From Lachnospiraceae bacterium (lineage in GTDB: Bacteria; Bacillota; Clostridia; Lachnospirales; Lachnospiraceae): a stretch of DNA of 64,000 bases. Each line of letters opens with the position of its first letter. The stretch's first letter is position 1. The translations under genes were made by a program, and so were the position numbers. The DNA lies in contig JAUNGD010000007.1 in NCBI GenBank assembly GCA_030524705.1, positions 1-64,000 on the forward strand, given 5' to 3'. The notes under the pieces are model-generated. The model saw only the letters and a list, made by a program, of their open reading frames with translations, searched no databases and was not told where the DNA came from. Shown here in pieces: positions 43,473 through 53,928 of the stretch.

Positions 43473-44740
43473 TTCACAAGTCCTTTTTCATATAACCTCT
43501 GCAGGGATTTCATGATTCCCAGCTTTGCGTGGGGCCATGTAAGCCCGCCCTGGAAATATACCGCGTAGGGCGGCTTGATGGGCCCGTCTGCACTCAGCTC
43601 GATGGAGGAGCCCTGTACAAAGGCCCCCGCTGCCATGATCACGTCGCTGTCATAGCCCGGCATCGCCCAGGGCTCCGGCGTCACGTAGCTGTCCACCGGG
43701 GCCGCAGACTGAATGCCCTCGCAGAATGCGATGACGCCCTCCGGTATTCCGAACTCAACAGCCTGAATAATATCGTACCGCTCTTCACTGCCTCCGGGTA
43801 TCACCTTAAAGCCCAGGGCCTCATAAAGATTTGCGGCAAAAATGGCTCCCTTCAGGGCCGCCGCCGTCACGGTGGGCGCCAGGAAAAGTCCCTGATAAAA
43901 GGACTGCATCACCCCCAGCGTCGCTCCCACCTCTTTACCCAGGCCCGGAGAGGTCAGACGGTACGCAGCCCGCTCTACGCAGGTCTTCGTCCCGGCGATA
44001 TAACCGCCCACAGGGGCAAGACCACCTCCGGGATTTTTGATCAGAGATCCTACTACCATATCTGCCCCGAAGTCGCTGGGCTCTGTTCTCTGCACAAATT
44101 CTCCGTAGCAGTTGTCCACCATGCAGATGATCTCTGGATTTATACTTTTCACGAAGGCAATCGCCTCCCCGATCTGCTCCACGGAGAGCGTCGGCCTCGT
44201 CAAATATCCTTTGGAACGCTGGATTTCCACAAGCCTTGTTTTTTCTCCGATGGCAGAACGGATTCCTTCAAAATCAAAGCCCCCGTCCGCCAGCAGCTCC
44301 ACCTGCTTATAGGTCACGCCGTATTCTGCCAGGGAACCGCAGGAGGGGCGGATACCGATTACCTCCTCCAAAGTGTCATAGGGCTTCCCAGAAATGGAGA
44401 TCATCTCATCGCCGGGCCGCAGGTTAGCGGACAACGCCAGCGCCAGGGCGTGAGTGCCGCAGGTAATTTGAGGTCTGACCAGGGCGTCCTCCGTGTGAAA
44501 TACGTTTGCGTAGACCTGCTCCAGAGTTTCTCTTCCCAGATCATTATATCCGTAACCTGTGGTCGCCTGAAAGCACTCTGCGCTGACCCGGGCATCCTGC
44601 ATTGCCTTAATCACCTTGAGCTGATTGTATTCCGCAGTTTCATCAATTTTTTTAAAACGATCCTCCAGACCCGCTAAGATTTTTTCCGAATACGCCGCCA
44701 CCTGGCTGCTGATGCCAAGGGATTTATACAGTTTTTCCAT
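43457..44740 (-). CDS. methionine gamma-lyase-like PLP enzyme (YnbB family)
   Basis: A 427-residue PLP enzyme of the group historically called aluminium resistance protein. Family marks are TTGYGYNDLGRETLEQVYA, QITCGTHALALALSANLRPG, VDNCYGEFVQRTEPSDFGAD and the Schiff-base region GSLIKNPGGGLAPVGGYIAG. The start is the ATG at 44740 after AGAGGAATCACTT, 17 bases inside the end of miaA. In Firmicutes the miaA-ynbB neighbourhood is conserved, often with hfq. True substrate uncertain. Confidence 0.92.
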   Translation of the reverse strand: MEKLYKSLGISSQVAAYSEKILAGLEDRFKKIDETAEYNQLKVIKAMQDARVSAECFQATTGYGYNDLGRETLEQVYANVFHTEDALVRPQITCGTHALALALSANLRPGDEMISISGKPYDTLEEVIGIRPSCGSLAEYGVTYKQVELLADGGFDFEGIRSAIGEKTRLVEIQRSKGYLTRPTLSVEQIGEAIAFVKSINPEIICMVDNCYGEFVQRTEPSDFGADMVVGSLIKNPGGGLAPVGGYIAGTKTCVERAAYRLTSPGLGKEVGATLGVMQSFYQGLFLAPTVTAAALKGAIFAANLYEALGFKVIPGGSEERYDIIQAVEFGIPEGVIAFCEGIQSAAPVDSYVTPEPWAMPGYDSDVIMAAGAFVQGSSIELSADGPIKPPYAVYFQGGLTWPHAKLGIMKSLQRLYEKGLVKWEEQ

Positions 44741-45695
44741 AAGTGATTCCTCTTTCATTCAGTTCTTTTTTCATATAAGCAAGAATCCGGCTATCCTCAT
44801 AACCGAATTTATATTTATCTACCCATATCACATCGCGCTCCCGGCGGAACCATGTGAGCTGCCGCTTGGCAAAATGCCGGGTGTCGCGCTTCAAAATGCG
44901 TACCGCTTCCTCCAGCGAATACATTCCGTCCATATAGTCGAGAATCTCTTTGTACCCGAGTCCCTGCATGGAAACCATATCCCGGGTACAGCCCTTCTCC
45001 CTAAGGGCCTTCACCTCTTCCAAAAGCCCCTGCTCCATCATAAGGTCCACCCGCAGGTCGATGTTCCGGTAAATTTTTTCCCGCTCGTCATTTAAAACAA
45101 AATATGCGAAATTGTAGGGGGACTCCTTCTGACGCTCGGCCTCATTGTGCTCCGAGATTTTCTCGCCAGTCTCATGAAAATACTCCAGCGCCCGGATGAC
45201 ACGTTTGACATTGTTGGCGTGAATGGCCCCGGCCGAAGCAGGATCTACACTGCGGAGCAGGCTGTGGAGCTTTTCGACTCCCTCTTCCCGGGCCAGATTT
45301 TGCAGATAGATCCGGTAGCCCGGATCAGAACCGTTTTCCGTAAAATCAATGTCGTACAGCACTGCCTGTATATAAAAGCCTGTGCCGCCTGCCAGGATCG
45401 GTACCTTCTCCCTTTGACAGATCTGCCGGATGTATTTTTTTGCATATTCCTGGAACCGGACGACGTGAAATTCCTCCTCCGGATCAAACTCGTCAATCAG
45501 ATAATGCGGAATCCCCTGCCTCTCCTCTGCGGTCACTTTGGCCGAACCGATGTCCATACCGCGGTACACCTGCATGGAATCCGCCGATATGATCTCGCCG
45601 CCGATCTGCCGGGCCAGCTCTACAGACAGCTTCGTTTTTCCCACGGCGGTGGGCCCCGTCAGAATCACCAGGGGCAGTTTTGTATTTGTTGTCAT
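44724..45695 (-). CDS. miaA: tRNA dimethylallyltransferase
   Basis: A 323-residue enzyme that adds dimethylallyl to N6 of A37 in tRNAs reading UNN codons. The P-loop LTGPTAVGKTKLSVELA, GGEIISADSMQVYRGMDIGS, VPILAGGTGFYIQAVLYDID and the C-terminal TRHFAKRQLTWFRRERDVIW are all present. It supplies the substrate for MiaB, encoded at 50460-51956 in the same cluster. It is 2 bases downstream of mutL. Confidence 0.97.
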   Translation of the reverse strand: MTTNTKLPLVILTGPTAVGKTKLSVELARQIGGEIISADSMQVYRGMDIGSAKVTAEERQGIPHYLIDEFDPEEEFHVVRFQEYAKKYIRQICQREKVPILAGGTGFYIQAVLYDIDFTENGSDPGYRIYLQNLAREEGVEKLHSLLRSVDPASAGAIHANNVKRVIRALEYFHETGEKISEHNEAERQKESPYNFAYFVLNDEREKIYRNIDLRVDLMMEQGLLEEVKALREKGCTRDMVSMQGLGYKEILDYMDGMYSLEEAVRILKRDTRHFAKRQLTWFRRERDVIWVDKYKFGYEDSRILAYMKKELNERGITYGKTV

Positions 45696-45697
45696 TT

Positions 45698-47713
45698 TTA
45701 TACGATCCTTTTGAATTTTTTCTCCAGCTCATATTTCGTCATGGAAATAATCGTCGGACGTCCATGGGGACAGTTATAGGGATTTTCCAGCGTCAAAAGC
45801 TCCGCAATCAGCGCGTCGGCCTCCTGCACGGAGAGTCTGTTGTTTCCCTTTACCGCTGCCTTGCAGGACATGGAGGCAATCTTCTCCAATATCGTCTGGT
45901 CGGAATATTTTCCAGATACGTCGGTCAGACCATCCAGCATTTCCGTAAATAACGTTTTGTCGGCGATACCGTAAAGATTCCCGGGAACGCCGCTGATGGA
46001 ATAATCCCTGCCGCCGAAGTGCCCGATCACAAAGCCCACCGCCTCGAAATGCTTCATGTTCTCCTTCAGCACCGTTTCCTCCTGCAGGCTGAGGGTCACG
46101 ATGATCGGCGGCGTGATCATCTGGGAGGTCTGCTGCTTTGACCTGTATTTCTCCATAAAACGCTCGTACAGAACCTTTTCATGAGCTGCATGCTGGTCAA
46201 TGATGAACAGCTTTCCGTCAAATTCCACAAGCCAGTATGTGTCAAAAAGCTGGCCGATTAGCTTATGCTTTTTCAGATTCTTTTCATCCAGTAGCTTGTC
46301 CTCAAAAAGCTCCATCTGCACCGGGGCCGCCGTATCCTCCGACGCCGCGGCAGACTCAGGAATAACCGCAGATTCAGGAGTCATTGCAGACTTAGAAAAA
46401 GCTACGGACTCAGAAGCAGGCGGACACTCAAATCCAGATGCATTTCCAGCAGACATACGGCCGGAACCTGCTGCACTTCCAGGCCCATCAGGTGTATGCC
46501 CGGTCCCCGTCACATTTCCCGTCACCGGACGGAAGCTTCCCTCACGCCGGGGATATTTCGGTTCGTAGGGGCTGTTCGCCTCTGCGATCAGCTGGCTTCG
46601 GATTTTCTCAAATGGCTCCGGGTACGTGAATTTTTTCTTTTCTGGCTTCGCCTCTGTTTCACCCTTTGTTTCTGGAGTTTTTTTCATCTTTGGAGAATCC
46701 ACGGTAAATTCCGGTATGAGCTCCCGGCCCGCCAGGGCGTCCTTGACGGTCTGATAAACGGTATCGTACACCCTGCTCTGATCGGCAAAGCGCACCTCCA
46801 TCTTGGTGGGATGTACATTGACGTCCACCTGCCCGCTGTCGATCTGCAGCATCAGGGCGGTAAAGGGGTAGCGGTGATTCATCATAAAGGGCTTGTAGGC
46901 GTCCTCTATGGCCCGGGCCACAATGGCGCTTTTCACGTATCTTCCGTTCACAAAATAGTTCTCATAGTTCCGGTTTCCCCTTGAAATTACCGGCTTTCCG
47001 ATAAAACCGGTGATTTTGATACCGTCTTCCCGGGCGTCATCAATTTTCACCACATTGGAGGCGATTTCCCGGCCGTAAACGCCGTATATGATATCCTTCA
47101 GATTGCAGTTCCCGGAGGTGTGCAGCTTCGTGTCGTTGTTGTTAATAAATTTAAATGAAATCTCCGGGTGCGAAAGAGCCATTCGTTCCATGAGGTCGCT
47201 GACATAGCCGGCTTCTGTGGCCGCTGTCTTCAGAAATTTTTTTCGGGCCGGCGTATGATAAAACAGGTTCCGCACAAGAAAGGTGGTGCCCTCCGGGGCG
47301 CCGATCTCCTCCAGGGATTTTTCTGCGCCGCCTTCAATGACGTAGCGCACACCGGTAATGCTCCCGGCGGTTTTGGTGATCATTTCTACCTGACACACAG
47401 CGGCGATGCTGGAAAGCGCCTCACCCCGGAAACCCAGAGTGCCGGAGGTCAGCAGATCCTCCACAGTTCGGATCTTGCTGGTGGCATGGCGCAAAAACGC
47501 CACCTGTACCTGCTCCTTCGGAATACCGCTTCCGTTGTCTGTAATGCGGATCAGAGAAATGCCGCCGTCCTTAATCTCTACCGTGACGGCATTTGCTCCC
47601 GCGTCCACGGCATTTTCTACAAGCTCCTTTACAATAGAAGCAGGACGCTCTACCACCTCTCCCGCCGCTATCTTGTCGATTGTGTCCTGGCTTAAAAGTG
47701 TAATCTGGTTCAT
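45698..47713 (-). CDS. mutL: DNA mismatch repair protein MutL
   Basis: A 671-residue GHKL ATPase: IDKIAAGEVVERPASIVKEL, DAGANAVTVEIKDGGISLIR, TSGTLGFRGEALSSIAAV. The C-terminal domain has the nicking-endonuclease motif IDQHAAHEKVLYE (DQHAxxExxxxE), as expected in bacteria lacking MutH. The linker (about residues 365-500) is low-complexity and rich in Ala, Glu, Ser and Pro. I start at the ATG at 47713 behind GGAGGAG, not the TTG at 47725. It acts with MutS, encoded 71 bases upstream. Confidence 0.97.
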   Translation of the reverse strand: MNQITLLSQDTIDKIAAGEVVERPASIVKELVENAVDAGANAVTVEIKDGGISLIRITDNGSGIPKEQVQVAFLRHATSKIRTVEDLLTSGTLGFRGEALSSIAAVCQVEMITKTAGSITGVRYVIEGGAEKSLEEIGAPEGTTFLVRNLFYHTPARKKFLKTAATEAGYVSDLMERMALSHPEISFKFINNNDTKLHTSGNCNLKDIIYGVYGREIASNVVKIDDAREDGIKITGFIGKPVISRGNRNYENYFVNGRYVKSAIVARAIEDAYKPFMMNHRYPFTALMLQIDSGQVDVNVHPTKMEVRFADQSRVYDTVYQTVKDALAGRELIPEFTVDSPKMKKTPETKGETEAKPEKKKFTYPEPFEKIRSQLIAEANSPYEPKYPRREGSFRPVTGNVTGTGHTPDGPGSAAGSGRMSAGNASGFECPPASESVAFSKSAMTPESAVIPESAAASEDTAAPVQMELFEDKLLDEKNLKKHKLIGQLFDTYWLVEFDGKLFIIDQHAAHEKVLYERFMEKYRSKQQTSQMITPPIIVTLSLQEETVLKENMKHFEAVGFVIGHFGGRDYSISGVPGNLYGIADKTLFTEMLDGLTDVSGKYSDQTILEKIASMSCKAAVKGNNRLSVQEADALIAELLTLENPYNCPHGRPTIISMTKYELEKKFKRIV

Positions 47714-47784
47714 GATCTCCTCCAAATATTGCCGATTGCCCGTCAGATTCTCCCGGACTGTATTTCAACCACTGCGCCTGCGGC

Positions 47785-50433
47785 CTACCACCGGTTCTTC
47801 AGCTTATTCTGAAGATGGTAGATTGTATTGAGGGCGTCAATGGGCGTCAGATTCGACACGTCGATCTCCTGCAGCTCCTTTAATACATCCGAATCGCTGA
47901 CGGTATCAAACAATGACATCTGATCCATATCAACGGGATCCAGCTTTTTGGCCCTGGGCCGTTTTGCCTTCTGGGCTTCATTGCCGATTTCCTGCACCTT
48001 TACGGTAATGTCAGCGCTGGTCAGCTCCTCCGCCAGCTCTTTCGCCCGTTCAATCACACTGTCCGGTACCCCCGCCAGCTTAGCAACCTGGATTCCATAG
48101 CTCTTATCAGCGCCGCCCTTGATGATCTTGCGAAGGAAAACAATGTCGTCGCCTTTTTCCTTAACGGCGATGCAGTAATTATTTACTCCGGTGAGCTTCC
48201 CTTCCAGCTCGGTCAGCTCATGATAATGCGTGGCAAATAGTGTTTTGGCTCCTAGAAGCTTTGTATTGCTGATATGCTCCACCACGGCCCAGGCGATGCT
48301 AAGTCCGTCGAAGGTGCTCGTCCCGCGGCCGATCTCATCCAGAATCAGCAGGCTGTTTTTCGTTGCATTGCGAAGAATATTGGCCACCTCCGTCATTTCC
48401 ACCATAAAGGTACTCTGGCCGCTGGCAAGGTCATCTGATGCGCCGACCCTTGTGAAAATGCGGTCCACCAGTCCGATCCGGGCGCTTTGGGCCGGAACAA
48501 AGCTTCCAAGCTGCGCCATCAGAACGATAAGGGCTGTCTGGCGCATGTAAGTGGACTTTCCGGCCATATTGGGTCCCGTAATAATGGAAATGCGGCTTTT
48601 CGCATTGTCCAGGTACGTATCGTTGGCAATAAACATATCATTGGGAATCATTTTTTCCACAACGGGATGCCTGCCGTTTTTGATGTCAATGATCCCTTTT
48701 TCATTTATCGACGGCTTGACGTAGTTGTTGCGCTCTGCTACCAGGGCCAGGGAAGAAAATACGTCAATGCCCGCTACGGCCCTGGCCGTCTGCTGGATGC
48801 GGAGGATCTCATCGGCTACCTGGTTGCGGATGTCCACATAGAGGCCGTATTCCAGGGAAAAAAGCTTGTCCTCCGCCCCCAGAATCATATCCTCCAGTTC
48901 CTTCAGCTCCGGCGTAATATAACGCTCCGCGTTTGCCAGAGTCTGCTTCCGGGTATAATAATCCGGCACCAGGTCCTTGTAAGAATTTGTGACCTCGAGA
49001 TAATAACCAAAAACTTTATTAAACTTGATTTTCAGATTTTTAATCCCGGTTTTTTCTCGTTCCTTTGCTTCCAGCTCCGCCAGCCAGTTCTTGCCCTCCG
49101 TCTTGGCATTGCGGAGCCGGTCTACCTCCTCGTGAAAGCCCTCCCGGATGATCCCGCCGTCCCGGATGCCGATGGGCGGCTCCTCTACAATGGAGGCGTC
49201 AATCAACTGGTGCAGGTCTGCCAGCTCGTCCAGCTCCTCCTCCAGCTCCTTCAAGAGCGGGGCATTCAGACTTTTCATCAGGTATTTGATGTGGGGAAGC
49301 ATGGAAAGGGAAGTCTTGAAGGCGATCATATCCCTGGGATTGGCCGTCTGGTAGCTGATCCGGCTGATCAAACGCTCCAGATCATATACCGGGTTCAGGT
49401 ATTCCCGCAGCTCTTCCCGGGTGATGGCATTATTCTTCAGCTCTTCCACGGCGTCCAGCCTGTCCAGGATCGCCTGCTTTTCAATCAGGGGCTGCTCCAC
49501 ATACTTGCGGAGCAGCCGGGCTCCCATGGCGGTTTTCGTCTTGTCCAGCACCCACAGCAGAGAGCCTCTTTTATTTTTCTCCCGAAGCGTTTCGCACAGC
49601 TCGAGATTTCTTCTTGTTGAGCTGTCCAGGATCATATATTTTCCGATGGAATACGGCGTAAGGCCCGTCAGATTCGCGATGGAGGTTTTCTGCGTTTCCA
49701 TCAGATATTTGAGCAGGGCCCCCGAGGCGATCACACCGCAGCTGTAATCCGAGATCCCCAGCCCCTCCAGGGCGGATACGTGAAAATGCTCCATCAGCAC
49801 CCGGGCGCACATCGCATCGTCAAAATACCAGGAATCCAGCGCGTAGATGGAGATTCCCAGCCGTTCCTTCATATCTTCAATATCAATCCCGCTCACATAA
49901 AAAGAATGATTGCAGATGATCTCCGAGGGCGAAAACTTTGTGATCTCGTCGAGAAGCTTCCGCTCACTGTCAAGCTCCGTCACCAGGTATTCTCCCGTGG
50001 TAATATCCGCCACAGAGATACCGTACCGGTCTGCCGTGTACACAATACACATCAAATAGTTGTTTTTCGTCTCATCCAGAGCCTGGGTGTTCAGATTGGT
50101 TCCCGGCGTTACAATGCGAATAACCTCCCGCTTTACGATTCCCTTCGCCTGCTTCGGATCCTCCACCTGCTCGCAGATCGCCACCTTGTAGCCCTTGGCT
50201 ACCAGCTTGTTCAGATATCCGTCCACCGCGTGGTAGGGCACTCCGCACATCGGGGCCCGTTCCTCCTGCCCGCAGTCCTTTCCCGTAAGCGTAATCTCAA
50301 GTTCCTTTGACGCAGTCAGCGCATCCTCAAAAAACATTTCATAGAAATCGCCAAGACGATAAAACAGAATACAGTCCTTGTACTGTTCCTTCGTCTGCAT
50401 GTATTGCTGCATCATTGGGGTTAATTGTGCCAT
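47785..50433 (-). CDS. mutS: DNA mismatch repair protein MutS
   Basis: An 882-residue mismatch sensor. The N-terminal motif PMMQQYMQTKEQYKDCILFY is followed by RLGDFYEMFFEDA, where the Phe of the FYE motif wedges into mispairs. The C-terminal ATPase has Walker A ITGPNMAGKSTYMRQTALIV, LILDEIGRGTSTFDGLSIAW and ATHYHELTELE. The tail DQMSLFD resembles a beta-clamp binding motif. It sits between miaB and mutL, the common clostridial arrangement. Confidence 0.98.
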   Translation of the reverse strand: MAQLTPMMQQYMQTKEQYKDCILFYRLGDFYEMFFEDALTASKELEITLTGKDCGQEERAPMCGVPYHAVDGYLNKLVAKGYKVAICEQVEDPKQAKGIVKREVIRIVTPGTNLNTQALDETKNNYLMCIVYTADRYGISVADITTGEYLVTELDSERKLLDEITKFSPSEIICNHSFYVSGIDIEDMKERLGISIYALDSWYFDDAMCARVLMEHFHVSALEGLGISDYSCGVIASGALLKYLMETQKTSIANLTGLTPYSIGKYMILDSSTRRNLELCETLREKNKRGSLLWVLDKTKTAMGARLLRKYVEQPLIEKQAILDRLDAVEELKNNAITREELREYLNPVYDLERLISRISYQTANPRDMIAFKTSLSMLPHIKYLMKSLNAPLLKELEEELDELADLHQLIDASIVEEPPIGIRDGGIIREGFHEEVDRLRNAKTEGKNWLAELEAKEREKTGIKNLKIKFNKVFGYYLEVTNSYKDLVPDYYTRKQTLANAERYITPELKELEDMILGAEDKLFSLEYGLYVDIRNQVADEILRIQQTARAVAGIDVFSSLALVAERNNYVKPSINEKGIIDIKNGRHPVVEKMIPNDMFIANDTYLDNAKSRISIITGPNMAGKSTYMRQTALIVLMAQLGSFVPAQSARIGLVDRIFTRVGASDDLASGQSTFMVEMTEVANILRNATKNSLLILDEIGRGTSTFDGLSIAWAVVEHISNTKLLGAKTLFATHYHELTELEGKLTGVNNYCIAVKEKGDDIVFLRKIIKGGADKSYGIQVAKLAGVPDSVIERAKELAEELTSADITVKVQEIGNEAQKAKRPRAKKLDPVDMDQMSLFDTVSDSDVLKELQEIDVSNLTPIDALNTIYHLQNKLKNRW

Positions 50434-50459
50434 GCTTTTATCCTTCTCTTCCGTCTGTT

Positions 50460-51956
50460 TTATCGTGCCGAAGCCTCATCGCTTCCGCTCCGGCTGCCTT
50501 CCCCGGCATCGGGTACATATTCGCCGATATAATAAAATCCCTTGCATTCTTTTAAATATACATTGACAATTTTTCCGATCAGCTCCCTGCCTCCCGGAAA
50601 ATGCACCAGAAGGTTATTGCTGAGGCGTCCCGTCACAAGGGCGGAATCCTGCTCATTGACAGACTCCACCAGAACAGGGAGCGTCTGCCCCTGTACCTTC
50701 AGCGACATCTCCTTTGAAATATCCTGCACCAGTGCAAGAAGGCGGTTGAAACGATCCTTGACCACATCCTCCGGCACCTGGTTTTCCATCACGGCGGCAG
50801 GGGTGCCGGTACGCCTGGAATAGATAAAGGTAAACGCACTGTCGTAGCGCACCCTTCTTACCACATCCAGAGTCTCCTGGAAGTCCTCTTCCGTCTCCCC
50901 GGGAAATCCGACAATAATATCCGTAGTAATGGCAATATCCGGCATCGCCTCCCGGATCCGGGCCGCCAGGTCAAGATACTGCTCCTTCGTATATCTCCGG
51001 TTCATTTTTTTCAGGATCGGCGTACTTCCCGACTGCAAAGGCAGATGCAGATGGCGGCATATCTTTTTTGACTGCCTCATAACCTTGATCAGCTCCTCCG
51101 AAAGGTCCTTCGGATGGGAGGTCATGAAACGGATCCGCTCAAGGCCTTCGATCTGCTCCACCTGTCGAAGAAGCTGGGCGAAGGTGATGGGCTCCTCCAG
51201 GTTCTTTCCGTAGGAATTCACATTCTGTCCCAGCAGCATGACCTCCACAACGCCGTCCTTTACAAGATCCTTTATTTCCCGAATAATGTCCTCGGGCTTC
51301 CGGCTCCGCTCCCGGCCCCTGACATACGGGACAATACAGTAGCTGCAGAAATTGTTGCAGCCGAACATGATATTCACGCCTGATTTGAAGGAGTACGTCC
51401 GGTCCGTAGGAAGATCCTCCACGATCTTGTCTGTATCCTTCCACAGATCCACCACCATTCGCGAAGACTCCAGCGAAGTCACCAGAAGCTCTGCAAATTT
51501 GAAAATATTATGCGTACCGAAAACAAGATCCACAAAGCGGTAGCTCTTCTGGATCTTGTCTACCACCTCTGCCTCCTGCATCATGCAGCCGCAGAGTGCA
51601 ATGATCATCTGCGGGTTCTTTTTCTTCAGCCCGGACAGATAACCCAAATGTCCGTATACCTTGAGGTTTGCGTTTTCTCGCACGGTACAGGTGTTGTAGA
51701 GGACAAAATCTGCCTCCTCTGATTCGCTGTGCTCGTATCCGATCATTTCCAGAATCCCCCGGAGCTTTTCGGAATCCCTGGCATTCATCTGACAGCCGAA
51801 GGTCTTGATGCACGCCGTCAGAGGACGTCCCGTCTGACGGCTCCTCTCCCGGATCAATTCTCTGGCCTTTGCTATAAAATAATACTGCCGCTGCGGTTCC
51901 TCCGCCGGAGCATTCTGCGTTAAATCTATTTTTGTCAAATCAATATCGTTATACAT
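50460..51956 (-). CDS. miaB: tRNA-2-methylthio-N6-dimethylallyladenosine synthase
   Basis: A 498-residue radical SAM methylthiotransferase. The UPF0004 domain has Cys in CIKTFGCQMNARDSEKLRG, VLYNTCTVRENANLKVYG and ALCGCMMQE. The radical SAM cluster is CNNFCSYCIVPYVRGRERSR, and a C-terminal TRAM domain precedes a serine- and glycine-rich tail. It adds methylthio to C2 of the A37 made by MiaA. It is first in the miaB-mutS-mutL-miaA transcript, with a good promoter upstream. Confidence 0.97.
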   Translation of the reverse strand: MYNDIDLTKIDLTQNAPAEEPQRQYYFIAKARELIRERSRQTGRPLTACIKTFGCQMNARDSEKLRGILEMIGYEHSESEEADFVLYNTCTVRENANLKVYGHLGYLSGLKKKNPQMIIALCGCMMQEAEVVDKIQKSYRFVDLVFGTHNIFKFAELLVTSLESSRMVVDLWKDTDKIVEDLPTDRTYSFKSGVNIMFGCNNFCSYCIVPYVRGRERSRKPEDIIREIKDLVKDGVVEVMLLGQNVNSYGKNLEEPITFAQLLRQVEQIEGLERIRFMTSHPKDLSEELIKVMRQSKKICRHLHLPLQSGSTPILKKMNRRYTKEQYLDLAARIREAMPDIAITTDIIVGFPGETEEDFQETLDVVRRVRYDSAFTFIYSRRTGTPAAVMENQVPEDVVKDRFNRLLALVQDISKEMSLKVQGQTLPVLVESVNEQDSALVTGRLSNNLLVHFPGGRELIGKIVNVYLKECKGFYYIGEYVPDAGEGSRSGSDEASAR

Positions 51957-52002
51957 CGCGTTGTCCTTCCGTTCTTTTCTTTCTGTCCGGTTTTACCACA
52001 AT

Positions 52003-52031
52003 AGTTTAAACGACAATCTGTCAGAAATCAA
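52003..52031 (-). promoter_or_regulatory. sigma-A-like promoter for miaB-mutS-mutL operon
   Basis: Minus strand TTGATT, 17 bases, TAAACT, about 47 bases ahead of the miaB ATG. It lies between the terminator of the proBA transcript (52086-52126) and miaB, as expected for a new transcription unit. Confidence 0.6.
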
Positions 52032-52085
52032 GAACAAAAGTGTGCAATATGCCTGCGCAGCAGGGCATGCGGCAGATCCGGCTGC

Positions 52086-52126
52086 GTAAAAAAGGTGAAA
52101 ATCCGCCGGGAAGCGAATTTTCACCT
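52086..52126 (-). terminator. rho-independent terminator after proA
   Basis: Perfect 10-bp stem (52117-52126 and 52093-52102, AGGTGAAAAT/ATTTTCACCT) with a GC-rich 14-base loop, followed on the minus strand by a T6 run. It ends the transcript that carries proB, the DUF896 gene and the cyclo-ligase/ProA fusion. Confidence 0.88.
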
Positions 52127-52131
52127 GATCG

Positions 52132-53928
52132 TTACGGTCTTACCTGACCATCCCCGAAAATGATAAACTTCGTTGTCGTAAGAGCTTCCAGTCCCATGGG
52201 CCCTCTCGCATGCAGCTTCTGGGTGCTGATGCCGATTTCTGCTCCGAAGCCGAACTCAAAGCCGTCCGTAAAGCGCGTGGAAGCGTTTACGTATACCGCC
52301 GCTGCGTCGATTTCATCCAGGAACCGCAGGGCATTTGCGTAATCCCTGGTAATGATGGACTCTGAGTGGCCGGTATTGTATTTATTGATATGTGCGATCG
52401 CCTCATCCAGGGAGGACACCGTCTTGACAGAAAGAATATAGTCCAGATACTCTCTGCCCCAGTCCTCCTCAGAAGCAGGAACTGCCTCTGGAATACAGGA
52501 AAGAGCCTGCTCGTCGCACCGCATCTCCACCTTATGCTCATCGAGACGCTTTTTCAGCGCGCTTAAAAGCTGCTTTTCCACCTTTTCATGGACAACAATG
52601 GATTCACAGGCGTTGCACACGCCGATGCGCTGAGTCTTGGCGTTGTTGATAATATCAATGGCCATGTCAAGATCCGCTGTCTCGTCCACGTAGATATGAC
52701 AGTTGCCGGTGCCTGTCTCGATCACCGGGATTGTACTGTTGTTCACGACAGCCCGGATCAGTCCCGCCCCGCCCCGGGGGATCAGGACATCCACATACTG
52801 CTTCAGCTTCATGAAGCGGGAGGTGGTCTCCCGGTCTGTCACCTGGATCAGCTGCAGAGCGGTTTTTGGTATCCTGCAGTCCTCCAAAGCCCGGCAAATG
52901 ACCTTGACAATTGCCGTGTTGGAATGGATCGCATCACTGCCGCCCTTCAAAATGACTGCATTTCCGGTCTTAAAGCAAAGTCCGAAGGCGTCCGCCGTCA
53001 CGTTCGGCCTTGACTCATAAATAATGCCGATAACCCCCAGGGGAACACGCTTCCGGCCAATCATCAGGCCGTTGGGCCGCTTTTTCATCTCAGAAACCTC
53101 GCCGATGGGATCGTCCAGCCGGGCGATCTGACGCAGCCCTTCGCTCATTCCTGCAATCCGGCCGGTATTTAGCATCAGCCGGTCCACCAGTCCCTCCGGC
53201 ATCTGGTTCTTCCGGGCTTCTTCTATATCCTTCGCGTTCGCTTCCAGTATATCCTCTGCATACTGCTCCAGATAGTCCGCCGCCTTCAAAAGCGCCTCGT
53301 TTTTACTGGCCGTAGATAATTTGCGGAGTACCGGCTCCGTTTCTTTGGCACTGCGTCCGATGCTCTCCAGCAGCACATCAGGATCTGCAAAGAACCGCTC
53401 CTCCGTAACCAGATACTGCGGAAGGATGTCATACTCTGTACTCATTACCTCATCCATCATCTGAAGCTCAAAGGCCACGGCTGCCGTTGTATGCTTCGTA
53501 TGCTGAGAGAGATAGCGATCATAAAAGCCCTTTCCGTAGCCGCAGCGGTGACGCTTTGCATCAAAGCCCACTCCCGGGACAATCAGCAGCGCATCCTCAT
53601 CCTCTGCTTCCAGTCCCGTCACAGGCTCAGGAATATCGTAATAGCCTGGCGCCACGTCCTCATAGGAGGAAATATAATAATATGTCATTTCATCCCCGTG
53701 TACCTTCGGCGCGGCTACCTTTTTGCCCAGCCTCCAGGCCGCCTCGATCAGCGGCTTCGTGGAAACCTCTCCCTTGCAGTCCATATATACATAGACTGCT
53801 TCTGCCTTCTGAAATTCCTCCATCTGAAGAATTGTATCGCAGATGATACGGCTCTTCCGTTCCAATTCCTCTGACGACAGTTCCTTTCTTCTGGAAAATA
53901 CCAGCTTCCTAATGTCCTTTTTTTCCAT
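52132..53928 (-). CDS. proA: fused 5-formyl-THF cyclo-ligase / glutamate-5-semialdehyde dehydrogenase
   Basis: One 598-residue frame holds two enzymes. Residues about 1-180 are a 5-formyltetrahydrofolate cyclo-ligase: [56 protein letters not shown]. From about 195 on it is ProA (gamma-glutamyl phosphate reductase): [39 protein letters not shown], and [18 protein letters not shown] with the catalytic Cys. No stop or frameshift separates them and the linker is short ([20 protein letters not shown]). The start is the ATG at 53928 after GGGTGA, inside the DUF896 gene end. ProA completes the ProB pathway to proline; the folate enzyme has no obvious link to it. Confidence 0.92.
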   Translation of the reverse strand: MEKKDIRKLVFSRRKELSSEELERKSRIICDTILQMEEFQKAEAVYVYMDCKGEVSTKPLIEAAWRLGKKVAAPKVHGDEMTYYYISSYEDVAPGYYDIPEPVTGLEAEDEDALLIVPGVGFDAKRHRCGYGKGFYDRYLSQHTKHTTAAVAFELQMMDEVMSTEYDILPQYLVTEERFFADPDVLLESIGRSAKETEPVLRKLSTASKNEALLKAADYLEQYAEDILEANAKDIEEARKNQMPEGLVDRLMLNTGRIAGMSEGLRQIARLDDPIGEVSEMKKRPNGLMIGRKRVPLGVIGIIYESRPNVTADAFGLCFKTGNAVILKGGSDAIHSNTAIVKVICRALEDCRIPKTALQLIQVTDRETTSRFMKLKQYVDVLIPRGGAGLIRAVVNNSTIPVIETGTGNCHIYVDETADLDMAIDIINNAKTQRIGVCNACESIVVHEKVEKQLLSALKKRLDEHKVEMRCDEQALSCIPEAVPASEEDWGREYLDYILSVKTVSSLDEAIAHINKYNTGHSESIITRDYANALRFLDEIDAAAVYVNASTRFTDGFEFGFGAEIGISTQKLHARGPMGLEALTTTKFIIFGDGQVRP

